A stretch of 64,000 bases of DNA from Frateuria_A sp051900425 (GTDB lineage: Bacteria; Pseudomonadota; Gammaproteobacteria; Xanthomonadales; Rhodanobacteraceae): contig NZ_JBHZGK010000008.1 of assembly GCF_051900425.1 (NCBI RefSeq), positions 62,001 to 126,000 on the forward strand. The letters are read 5' to 3'. The notes beneath the pieces are model-generated. The model was not told the DNA's origin and did no database searches. It saw only the letters and a program-made list of their open reading frames with translations. Each line of letters starts with the position of its first letter. Positions within the stretch are counted from its first letter, which is position 1. Below are positions 57,199 to 64,000 of the stretch, in pieces. The translations under genes and the position numbers were made by a program.

Positions 57199-58473
57199 AT
57201 GACCGACTACCAGGCCTCCGCCGCGTGGGCCGCCGCCGCCGATGAAGCCGATCCGCTGCGTGGTTTTCGCGACGAATTCCTGATTCCCCCGCACGAGGGC
57301 CGCGATTCGAACTACTTCTGCGGCAATTCGCTCGGTCTGCAGCCGCGCGCGGTGCGCGAGGCGATCGCGGCGGAGCTCGATTACTGGGGCGAACTGGGTG
57401 TGGAAGGCCATTTCAAGGGCCGCCTGCCCTGGATGGACTACCACGAGTTCGTGCGCGACGACCTGGCGCAGGTGGTCGGCGCGCTGCCCGCCGAAGTCGT
57501 GGCGATGAACACGCTGGGCGTGAACCTGCACCTGATGATGGTGAGCTTCTACCGGCCCACGCCCGAGCGCCACGCCATCCTGATCGAGGCGGGCGCGTTC
57601 CCGACCGATCGCTATGCGGTCGAATCGCAGATCCGCTACCACGGCTACGACCCCGCCACCGCGCTGATCGAGCTGGAAGCGGACGAACCGAACGGAACGA
57701 TTTCGGACGCCGCCTTCGAACGCGCCCTCGCCGAGCACGGCACGCGCACCGCCCTGGTGATGCTGCCGGGCGTGCAGTACCGCACCGGCCAAGCCTTCGA
57801 CCTGAAGGCCATCGCGCGCCTCGCGCACGCGCAGGGTTGCCAGGTCGGCTTCGACCTGGCTCACGCGGTCGGCAACCTGCCCCTTGCGCTGCACGAGAGC
57901 GACGCGGATTTCGCGATCTGGTGCAGCTACAAGTATCTCAACGCCGGCCCCGGCGCGGTCGGCGGCGCGTTCGTGCACGAACGCCACGCACGCGAGGCAT
58001 TGCCGCGCTTCGCCGGCTGGTGGGGCCACGACAAGGCCACCCGCTTCCAGATGGGCCCGCAGTTCGTGCCCACGCCCGGCGCCGATGGCTGGCAGTTGTC
58101 CAACCCGCCGATCCTGGCACTGGTGCCGCTGCGCGTGTCGCTGGAGCTTTTCCGGCGCGCGGGCATGGGGCGGCTGCGCGAGAAATCGCTGGGACTGACC
58201 GGTTATCTGGAGTGGCTGGTCCGCACGCAGCTGGCCGACGTGCTGGAGATCGTCACGCCTGCCGACCCCGCACGCCGCGGTGCGCAGTTGTCGATCCGCG
58301 TGCTCGGCGGCCGCGCCCGCGGGCGCGCGCTGTTCGAGTACCTGATGGCGCACGGCATCATCGGCGACTGGCGCGAACCGGACGTCATCCGCATTTCGCC
58401 CGCCCCGCTCTACAACCGCCACGCCGACTGCCTGGCCTTCGCCGAGGCGGTGCGTCGCTGGGCCAACGGTTGA
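57199..58473 (+). CDS. kynU: Kynureninase
   Basis: A 424-residue PLP enzyme that cleaves kynurenine or 3-hydroxykynurenine to anthranilate or 3-hydroxyanthranilate and alanine. Landmarks are NYFCGNSLGLQPRAV, TLGVNLHLMMVSFYRPT, QVGFDLAHAVGNLPLAL and the PLP lysine in WCSYKYLNAGPGAVGG (Lys245). GAGGAG precedes the ATG. With ACMSD upstream, the operon supports tryptophan degradation through 3-hydroxyanthranilate. The kynA and kynB/kmo genes are not in this window. Confidence 0.95.
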   Translation: MTDYQASAAWAAAADEADPLRGFRDEFLIPPHEGRDSNYFCGNSLGLQPRAVREAIAAELDYWGELGVEGHFKGRLPWMDYHEFVRDDLAQVVGALPAEVVAMNTLGVNLHLMMVSFYRPTPERHAILIEAGAFPTDRYAVESQIRYHGYDPATALIELEADEPNGTISDAAFERALAEHGTRTALVMLPGVQYRTGQAFDLKAIARLAHAQGCQVGFDLAHAVGNLPLALHESDADFAIWCSYKYLNAGPGAVGGAFVHERHAREALPRFAGWWGHDKATRFQMGPQFVPTPGADGWQLSNPPILALVPLRVSLELFRRAGMGRLREKSLGLTGYLEWLVRTQLADVLEIVTPADPARRGAQLSIRVLGGRARGRALFEYLMAHGIIGDWREPDVIRISPAPLYNRHADCLAFAEAVRRWANG

Positions 58474-58474
58474 C

Positions 58475-59092
58475 GTGTCGGGCGACCAGGCGCACTGGGA
58501 AGAGGTCTACCGCAACCGCTCGACCCAGGCGGTGAGCTGGTATCGCCCGCACCTTGACGTCTCGCTCGCACTGTTGCGCCAGGCGGGCCTGGAGGCTTCC
58601 ACGCGGCTGGTGGACGTGGGCGGTGGCGCTTCCACGCTGGCCGACGATTTGCTGGCCCTGGGCCTGACCGACATTACCGTGCTGGATCTGTCGCCGGCGG
58701 CGCTCGACGTCGCCCGCCAGCGGCTCGGACCACATGGCGGGACCGTGCGCTGGCTTGCCGGCGATCTGCTGGAGACCAACCTCGGGCCGGCTGCCTTCGA
58801 CCTGTGGCACGACCGCGCGGTCCTGCATTTCCTTACCTCGCCCGCCGAAACCGCACGCTATGCCGAACAGGCGGCACGCGCCGTGCGACCGGGCGGGTAT
58901 GCCGTGATCGGCGGCTTCGCGCCGGACGGCCCGGAGCGCTGCAGCGGGCTGGCGGTCGCACGGCGCTCCGCGGGCGACATCGCCACACTGCTTGGCCCGG
59001 CATTCCGCCTGGTCGACCAACGCACGGAGCAGCACACCACGCCCGGCGGCTCCACCCAGGCGTTCGCCTATGCGCTGATGCAACGCTGCTGA
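58475..59092 (+). CDS. Class I SAM-dependent methyltransferase
   Basis: A 205-residue methyltransferase. The N-terminus AHWEEVYRNRSTQAVSWYRPHLD belongs to a common small family of trans-aconitate/thiopurine-like methyltransferases; motif I is RLVDVGGGASTLADDLL, then TVLDLSPAALDVARQRL and FDLWHDRAVLHFL. Translation starts at GTG 58475, one base after the kynU stop, so it shares the operon. The substrate is unknown; a kynurenine-pathway intermediate is conceivable. Confidence 0.8.
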   Translation: MSGDQAHWEEVYRNRSTQAVSWYRPHLDVSLALLRQAGLEASTRLVDVGGGASTLADDLLALGLTDITVLDLSPAALDVARQRLGPHGGTVRWLAGDLLETNLGPAAFDLWHDRAVLHFLTSPAETARYAEQAARAVRPGGYAVIGGFAPDGPERCSGLAVARRSAGDIATLLGPAFRLVDQRTEQHTTPGGSTQAFAYALMQRC

Positions 59093-59205
59093 TGCATCGC
59101 CTTTTCCGCGCGTGCCCGGGTCCAGGCTGTCACGGCGCGTCGCGTTTCATCGGGGCTTGATCGCCGATCGGCGACGGTAAGGCTTTCCGCCGCCCGGAGA
59201 CCGCC

Positions 59206-59706
59206 ATGAGAAACGATGCCCCGCACGACGATGCGGACCTGCGCAAGCTCGGCGAACTGATCGATGACATCGAAGTGGCCATGATGACCACGCTGGCCCA
59301 GGACGGGTCGCTGGTCAGCCGTCCGCTGCAGACGCTCAAGCTCACTGCCGACGGCGAACTGGTGTTCTTCACCGCCGCCGACAGCGCAAAGGTCGACCAG
59401 CTCACCGACGACCTGGACGTCAATCTCGCCTACGCCAACCAGGACGACAAATGCTATGTCTCGGTGCGCGGTCGCGCGCGCATCAATCGGGACCAGGCGC
59501 TGATCGAGGAGCTTTGGTCGCCCGCGCAGAACGTGTTCTTCTCCGGCAAGGACGATCCCAATCTCACCGTCCTTCGCGTGCGCGTGCGCGACGCGATGTA
59601 CTGGGAGTCGTCGGGCAACTTCGTCGAGCGCGCGCTGGATTTCGCGCGCGGCATGTGGAGCGAACAGCCTCGGGACCTGGGCCACCAGGGCCACCTGCAC
59701 GGTTGA
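59206..59706 (+). CDS. Pyridoxamine 5'-phosphate oxidase-like general stress protein
   Basis: A 166-residue split-barrel flavin-fold protein of the general stress protein 26 kind. Landmarks are LIDDIEVAMMTTLAQDGSLVSRPLQTL, GELVFFTAADSAKVDQL, VNLAYANQDDKCYVSVRGRARI, ELWSPAQNVFFSGKDDPNLTVLRV and YWESSGNFVERALDFARG. Such proteins bind FMN or F420-like cofactors; activity is unknown. CGGAG lies six bases before the ATG. A palindrome GCCGATCGGC occurs in the 113-base gap before it. Confidence 0.88.
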   Translation: MRNDAPHDDADLRKLGELIDDIEVAMMTTLAQDGSLVSRPLQTLKLTADGELVFFTAADSAKVDQLTDDLDVNLAYANQDDKCYVSVRGRARINRDQALIEELWSPAQNVFFSGKDDPNLTVLRVRVRDAMYWESSGNFVERALDFARGMWSEQPRDLGHQGHLHG

Positions 59707-59718
59707 CCGCGCGCCGCG

Positions 59719-59880
59719 TCAGGCGCTTTCCAGCACCTGGCGCAACTTGCGCCCGAGTTCGGCAAGCGTATAGGGCTTGCCCAGCAGCGGGGCATCCGGC
59801 TCCGTGGCGCCATTGCGTTGCGCCGCAGGTGGCCGGGTAGCCGGTGGTGAACAGCACCTTCAGGCCCGGCCTGCCGCGGC
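59719..59880 (-). pseudogene. Remnant of a response-regulator receiver domain
   Basis: On the minus strand two frames together give the end of a CheY-like receiver: RPGLKVLFTTGYPA, then after a frameshift AQRNGATEPDAPLLGKPY and TLAELGRKLRQVLES to a TGA at 59719. LFTTGY and the K-P-Y-T-L-x-E-L motif are typical of the C-terminal receiver of hybrid sensor kinases. Only about 50 codons remain; the 5' part is gone, where argH ends. This is a decayed gene. Confidence 0.65.
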
Positions 59881-59944
59881 GCGCAACGGCGCGGAGTGTC
59901 CGCCCGACGCCGTGAACCGCCCAGCAAGCGGGCTGAACGCCTGC

Positions 59945-61240
59945 TCAGCCCGGCAACGAGGCAAGGCGCGAGGCCAGCTCCTCCAGCCGCACGTCAGCGC
60001 CACCGCCGGGCGAAACACGTTCGGCCAGGCTGCGCTCGGGCGTGCGCCCCTCGCCGGCCGAGGCGGCGGCAGCGGCCGCGGCACGGTAGGCATCGCGGAA
60101 CGGCACGCCGGCCGCCGCCTGTTCGATGGCCACATCGGTGGCGAACATCGCCGGCTCGATCGCCGCGCGCATGGCCGGCTCGTTCCAATGCATGCGGGCG
60201 AGCAGGTCGGGGACGAGCTCCAGCGCGGCGAGGCCGTGGGTCATGCCGTGGAAGATCGAACCCTTGGAGAACTGCAGGTCGCGCTGGTAGCCGGTCGGCA
60301 GCGACAGCAGTTGCTCGATCTCGCAGCGCGCCGCGGCCACGGTCGCGTAACTGGCGCGCAGCAGTTCCACCACGTCCGGATTGCGCTTGTTCGGCATGAT
60401 CGAACTGCCGGTGGTGTATTCCGGTGGAAGGCTGACGAAACCGAATTCGGCGGTGGTGAACAGCGACAGGTCCCAGGCCAGGCGGCGCAGGTCCAGCAGC
60501 GCGCTGGCCAGGGCTTCCAGCGCGGCCAGTTCGAACTTGCCGCGCGAGAGCTGCGCGTAGATCGGCGAGAGCTGCATGCGCGAGAAGCCCAGCGCGGCGG
60601 TGGTGTGCGCGCGATCGAGCGGCAGGTTCACGCCGTAGCCGGCGGCAGTGCCGAGCGGGTTGGCATCGATCCAGGCCAGCGTCTGGCGGGCGCGCAGGGC
60701 GTTGTCGATGAAACCCTCGGCGAAACCGGCGAACCACATGGCGGTGGAGGACACCACGGCGCGCTGCAGGTGCGTGTAGCCCGGCAGCGGCAGGGCCGGC
60801 TGCGCCGCGCGGTCGAGGCATACTTCCGCGACGGCGCGGCAGTGCCGCGCCAGCGCGTCCAGCTTTTCCTTCAGCCACAAGCGCGTGGCGACCAGGATCT
60901 GGTCATTGCGGCTGCGCCCGGTGTGTACGCGCCGGCCAGCATCGCCGAGCCGCTCCGTGAGGCGCGCCTCGATCGCCGAATGGCCGTCCTCGTAGCGCTC
61001 GTCCAGCACGAAGGCGCCCGAACGGAAATCCTGCCCCAGCGTGTCGAGCTCGCGTCCGAGTGCCGCGGCCTCGGCGGCGCTGACCACGCCGATGCGTTCG
61101 AGGCCCTCCACGTGCGCCTTGCTCGCGGTGATGTCATACAGGAAGAACTCGCGGTCCAGCAGCACGTCGTTGCCGGCGAGGAAACGCATGATCCGGGCGT
61201 CGGTTTCGACGCCGGCCTTCTGCCACAGGAGGTCGCTCAT
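59945..61240 (-). CDS. argH: Argininosuccinate lyase
   Basis: A 431-residue fumarase-superfamily lyase, last step of arginine synthesis. Signature motifs are HTGRSRNDQI, PGYTHLQRA, and GSSIMPNKRNPDVVELLR (the superfamily fingerprint). It is slightly shorter than most ArgH (about 460) at the C-terminus, which ends in a divergent Ala-rich tail. Its ATG overlaps the proS stop by four bases (ATGA), so the two are coupled. It is the last intact gene of the operon. Confidence 0.95.
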   Translation of the reverse strand: MSDLLWQKAGVETDARIMRFLAGNDVLLDREFFLYDITASKAHVEGLERIGVVSAAEAAALGRELDTLGQDFRSGAFVLDERYEDGHSAIEARLTERLGDAGRRVHTGRSRNDQILVATRLWLKEKLDALARHCRAVAEVCLDRAAQPALPLPGYTHLQRAVVSSTAMWFAGFAEGFIDNALRARQTLAWIDANPLGTAAGYGVNLPLDRAHTTAALGFSRMQLSPIYAQLSRGKFELAALEALASALLDLRRLAWDLSLFTTAEFGFVSLPPEYTTGSSIMPNKRNPDVVELLRASYATVAAARCEIEQLLSLPTGYQRDLQFSKGSIFHGMTHGLAALELVPDLLARMHWNEPAMRAAIEPAMFATDVAIEQAAAGVPFRDAYRAAAAAAASAGEGRTPERSLAERVSPGGGADVRLEELASRLASLPG

Positions 61241-62589
61241 GGCTGGTCGTCCGGTTGGAGGGGGGAAAGGGCTTGGCGCAGGAACGCGACCGCGTCGTCC
61301 GGGGCCATCTCGCGGCGTCCGCCGCTGGCCCGGTGTTTCAGCTCGACGCTGCCCGCATCCAGCCCGCGCGGGCCCACCAGCACCTGCCAGGGCAGGCCGA
61401 CCAGGTCCATGCGCGCAAACTTGGCGCCCGGCCGCTCGTCGGTATCGTCGAGCAGGACGCTCAGGCCGGCCGCGCGCAGGCGGGCGTACAGCGACTCGCA
61501 GGCGGCATCGACGCGGGCATCGCCGTGCTTCAGATGCAGCAGGCCGACCTGGAACGGCGCCACACCCTCCGGCCAGACGATGCCCTGCTCGTCATGGCTG
61601 GCCTCGATGATCGCGCCCATCAGCCGCGACACACCCACGCCGTAGCAGCCGCCGTGGATCGGCCGTTCGACACCGTCGGCGTGGCGCACCATGGCGGTCA
61701 TCGGCACCGAGTACCTGGTGCCGAAGTAGAAGATCTGGCCGACCTCGATGCCGCGTGCGAGCACTTGCCGTTCCACTGGCACGTCGCGCTCGAACCGATC
61801 CGCCTCATGCACGTCCTCGGTGGCGGCGTAGGGCGCCGTCCACGCCTCGACGAGCGGCGTCAGGTCACTGCCGTAGTCGACGTCGGCGCCTGGCACCGGC
61901 AAGTCCAGGACGGCCCGGTCGCAGAACACCGCCGACTCGCCGGTCTGCGCCAGCACCAGGAACTCGTGCGAGAGATCGCCGCCGATCGGGCCGGTTTCCG
62001 CACGCATGGGGATCGCCTTGACGCCCATCCGGTTGAACATGCGCAGATACGCCACGAACATGCGCTGGTAGGAACGGCGCGCGGCGGCCTCGTCCAGGTC
62101 GAACGAATAGGCGTCCTTCATCAGGAACTCGCGCCCGCGCATCACGCCGAAGCGTGGGCGTTGCTCGTCGCGGAACTTCCACTGGAACTGGTAGAGGTTG
62201 AGCGGCAGGCTGCGCCAGGAGCTGATGTAGCTGCGGAAGATCCCGGTGACCATTTCCTCGTTGGTCGGGCCGTACACCAGCTCGCGCTCGTGGCGGTCGC
62301 GGATGCGCAGCATTTCCGGGCCGTAGGCCTCGTAGCGACCGCTCTCGCGCCACAGGTCGGCCAGTTGCAGCGTGGGCATCAGCAGCTCGACCGCGCCGGC
62401 ACGGTCCATTTCCTCGCGCACGATGCGCTCGATGTTCCTGAGCACGCGCAGGCCCAGCGGCAGCCAGGCGTAGATGCCGGCCGCCTCCTGCCGGATCAGG
62501 CCGGCGCGTAGCATCAGCCGGTGCGAGGCGATCTGCGCCTCGGCGGGGTTTTCCTTGAGCGTGGGGAGCAGGTAGCGGGTCAGGCGCAT
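61237..62589 (-). CDS. proS: Prolyl-tRNA synthetase, short form without the INS editing domain
   Basis: A 450-residue class II synthetase. Motif 1 lies in IYAWLPLGLRVLRNIERIVREEMDRAG, motif 2 in KFRDEQRPRFGVMRGREFLMKDAYSF, motif 3 in GGCYGVGVSRLMGAI; a C-terminal anticodon-binding domain follows. Most gammaproteobacterial ProRS are about 570 residues with a 180-residue editing insert between motifs 2 and 3; here only about 70 residues link them. This is the form usual in Alphaproteobacteria. It lies between argC and argH and overlaps argH. The ATG at 62589 begins the conserved RLTRYLLPTLKENPAEAQ start. Confidence 0.93.
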   Translation of the reverse strand: MRLTRYLLPTLKENPAEAQIASHRLMLRAGLIRQEAAGIYAWLPLGLRVLRNIERIVREEMDRAGAVELLMPTLQLADLWRESGRYEAYGPEMLRIRDRHERELVYGPTNEEMVTGIFRSYISSWRSLPLNLYQFQWKFRDEQRPRFGVMRGREFLMKDAYSFDLDEAAARRSYQRMFVAYLRMFNRMGVKAIPMRAETGPIGGDLSHEFLVLAQTGESAVFCDRAVLDLPVPGADVDYGSDLTPLVEAWTAPYAATEDVHEADRFERDVPVERQVLARGIEVGQIFYFGTRYSVPMTAMVRHADGVERPIHGGCYGVGVSRLMGAIIEASHDEQGIVWPEGVAPFQVGLLHLKHGDARVDAACESLYARLRAAGLSVLLDDTDERPGAKFARMDLVGLPWQVLVGPRGLDAGSVELKHRASGGRREMAPDDAVAFLRQALSPLQPDDQP

Positions 62590-62638
62590 GGCAGTGTCTC
62601 GGTAGCGGACAAGAGGGCAAAGGCGACGCTGCCCCGCC

Positions 62639-63604
62639 TCACGGTCGCGCTGCCGGCGTCACCGGAACGCCCGTCAATTCGCCCTGCCCCAGCGCGCGGT
62701 TGATGTTCTGCATGGCCTGCGTGGCGGCGCCCTTGAGCAGGTTGTCCAGCGTGGCGACCACCACCACGCGACGTCCGTCGAGGGCCATGGCAAAGCCACC
62801 GATCTCCGCGTGGTGCTTGCCGGCGATACGGCTGACCCACGGCGCCTCGTCCTGCACGCGTACGAGCGGCTCGTCCTGGTAGGCATGGTTGAACCGGGCC
62901 ATCACGTCCTCGCGCTTCATCGCCCGTGCGAGGTAGAGGTTGCAGGTGACGGTGAGGCCGCGGAAGTGCGGCGCGACGTGCGGCATGAATTCCACCGGCA
63001 CGCCCAGGCGCGCCGAGGTCTCACGCTCGTGCATGTGGCCGGTGAGCGAATACGGCATCAGGTTGTCGCGCAGCTTCTCCGGATCGTTCTTGTCCGAGGG
63101 TGTGGTGCCGGCGCCCGAGTAGCCCGACACGCCGAAGCACACCGGCGGCGCGGCGAGCAGGTCCTTCAGCGGCGCAACCGCCAGCTGGATCGCGGTGGCG
63201 TAGCAACCGGGATTGCTGATGCGCCGCTGGCCACGCCAGCGGCCGCGCGTCAGCTCGGGCAGGCCGTAGTACCAGCGCTCGTCGAAGCGATAGTCCGCCG
63301 ACAGGTCCACGATCAGCGGATCGGCGCCGGCCTTGTCGAAGGCTTCCACGCAGGCGCCTGCCTTGCCATTGGGCAACGCCAGGATCACCACGTCGGCGCC
63401 CAGCGCGGGCAGGTCTTCATGTGCCGGGGCGCTGTAGCGCAGCTCGCCGGCGTACTCGGGCACGTGCGCGTCCACGCGCTGGCCCTCCAGTTCGCGCGAG
63501 GAGACATAGGCCAGCTGCAGCGCCGGATGCCGCGCGATGAGGCGGATCAGCTCGGCACCGGTATGGCCGCGCGCGCCGACGATGCCTACGGTCTTCTTGT
63601 CCAT
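62639..63604 (-). CDS. argC: N-acetyl-gamma-glutamyl-phosphate reductase
   Basis: A 321-residue NADP-dependent reductase, third step of arginine synthesis. The N-terminal Rossmann motif is VGIVGARGHTGAELIRL; the catalytic cysteine is in ISNPGCYATA; SGYSGAGTTPSDKN and PHVAPHFRGLTVTCNLYL follow. The ATG at 63604 is preferred over a GTG at 63619 as it has GAGG/GGAG upstream and starts the Rossmann strand at normal distance. It begins 11 bases after the upstream argB stop. Confidence 0.95.
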   Translation of the reverse strand: MDKKTVGIVGARGHTGAELIRLIARHPALQLAYVSSRELEGQRVDAHVPEYAGELRYSAPAHEDLPALGADVVILALPNGKAGACVEAFDKAGADPLIVDLSADYRFDERWYYGLPELTRGRWRGQRRISNPGCYATAIQLAVAPLKDLLAAPPVCFGVSGYSGAGTTPSDKNDPEKLRDNLMPYSLTGHMHERETSARLGVPVEFMPHVAPHFRGLTVTCNLYLARAMKREDVMARFNHAYQDEPLVRVQDEAPWVSRIAGKHHAEIGGFAMALDGRRVVVVATLDNLLKGAATQAMQNINRALGQGELTGVPVTPAARP

Positions 63605-63615
63605 TTTCTCCAGCC

Positions 63616-64000
63616 TCACGCTGCGTTGTTCGTCAGGGGGGCGGCATCGACCAGCGTGGGCAAGCGTTGCGCGCAGTGGGCCACGCAGCGCTCGATCAAC
63701 CGGAAGTCATCGATGCCATACCAGTACACCTTCCAGCGCGGCTGCTTGAGCGAACCGTCGCATTCGGCGTCGTAGAACGGATTGATGTTGTTGCCGTGGC
63801 GCGAGCGCCAGAACAGTCGCGGGTTGGCCTCGCGCATCACCAGCCACACGGCACGCCCGAGGCCCTCGCCCTGCGCTTCGTCGAGCACGGCGAACTTGTC
63901 CAGGTAGGCCATGCCCTCTTCCTGCGTCAGGATCATCGCGGCGCGGTAGTTCTCGCTTACGTAGATACGGTACGGCCGGGTGCGCTCGAAGTAGTCCGGC
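63616..64000 (-). CDS. argB: C-terminal acetyltransferase domain of Xanthomonas-type acetylglutamate kinase (partial)
   Basis: The gene runs off the right edge; the last 128 codons are visible. The segment (RTRPYRIYVSENYRAAMI, YLDKFAVLDEAQGEGLGRAVW, PRLFWRSRHGNNINPFYDAE, KVYWYGIDDFRLIERCV) is the GNAT-like domain found at the C-terminus of bifunctional N-acetylglutamate synthase/kinase of Xanthomonas. Such enzymes combine the first two steps of arginine synthesis. It leads directly into argC. Confidence 0.88.
   Translation of the reverse strand, partial: PDYFERTRPYRIYVSENYRAAMILTQEEGMAYLDKFAVLDEAQGEGLGRAVWLVMREANPRLFWRSRHGNNINPFYDAECDGSLKQPRWKVYWYGIDDFRLIERCVAHCAQRLPTLVDAAPLTNNAA

Noticed and set aside
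59161..59172. Palindrome GCCGATCGGC before the stress-protein gene as an operator.
   Set aside because: A short GC-rich palindrome is expected by chance at this composition and no second copy or promoter context supports it.
61237..62589. proS as a truncated or internally deleted ProRS pseudogene.
   Set aside because: All three class II motifs, the anticodon-binding domain and a clean start and stop are present; the length fits the known INS-less form.

Overview
The window reads as chromosome of a high-GC gammaproteobacterium, most likely Xanthomonadales and probably Rhodanobacteraceae (Dyella/Luteibacter/Rhodanobacter relatives). The arguments are an acetylglutamate kinase carrying a C-terminal acetyltransferase domain (the Xanthomonas-type ArgB), an EfpL/YeiP factor, ATTCCC-type intergenic repeats and a CTCACCCC...GAGAGGG palindromic repeat. 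No tRNA, rRNA, CRISPR array or intact insertion sequence was seen.

Layout. 1-2943: end of a short-chain dehydrogenase, efpL and a FUSC-family membrane protein. 3091-55476: one large type VI secretion (T6SS) locus. tssA is alone on the plus strand; almost everything else is on the minus strand. From its 5' side this runs: an ECF sigma factor, tssB, tssC, hcp, tagJ, tssE, tssF, tssG and clpV; then an effector/immunity island; then vgrG, an unknown gene, an FHA-domain gene, tssK, tssL, tssM, tagF, pppA, a Ser/Thr kinase, a lipoprotein, a second kinase fused to an FGE-sulfatase domain, and a small membrane protein. A two-partner secretion (TPS) system with a 3187-residue filamentous-haemagglutinin-like exoprotein and an overlapping third gene sits between this block and tssA. 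55648-59706: kynurenine-pathway genes (ACMS decarboxylase, kynureninase), a methyltransferase and a flavin-fold stress protein. 59945-64000: arginine biosynthesis argB-argC-proS-argH with an unexpected prolyl-tRNA synthetase inside the operon.

How the genes work together. The T6SS core is complete (TssA,B,C,E,F,G,H,K,L,M, Hcp, VgrG, PAAR) except that no TssJ is recognisable. It carries a full threonine-phosphorylation circuit: two kinases, a PP2C phosphatase, an FHA reader and TagF. A short motif, [D/E/S]-A-T-[V/C/L]-V-x-P, occurs four times in one kinase, three times in the other, once near the N-terminus of TssL and once in the FHA protein. I read these as the phosphothreonine docking sites of the circuit; this is the most distinctive observation in the window. 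The effector island holds three candidate toxins: a GH19/lysozyme-like hydrolase beside an LprI-like lysozyme-inhibitor homologue, an HExxH metalloprotease overlapping a lipoprotein gene, and a small protein with a His-Cys arrangement resembling C80/caspase-fold proteases. It also holds a PAAR protein overlapping a TPR-methyltransferase gene and a frameshifted gene remnant. The TPS promoter region and the tssB promoter region share spaced TGAACG repeats at the same distance from a CGCACTA box, which suggests that adhesin and secretion system are co-regulated.
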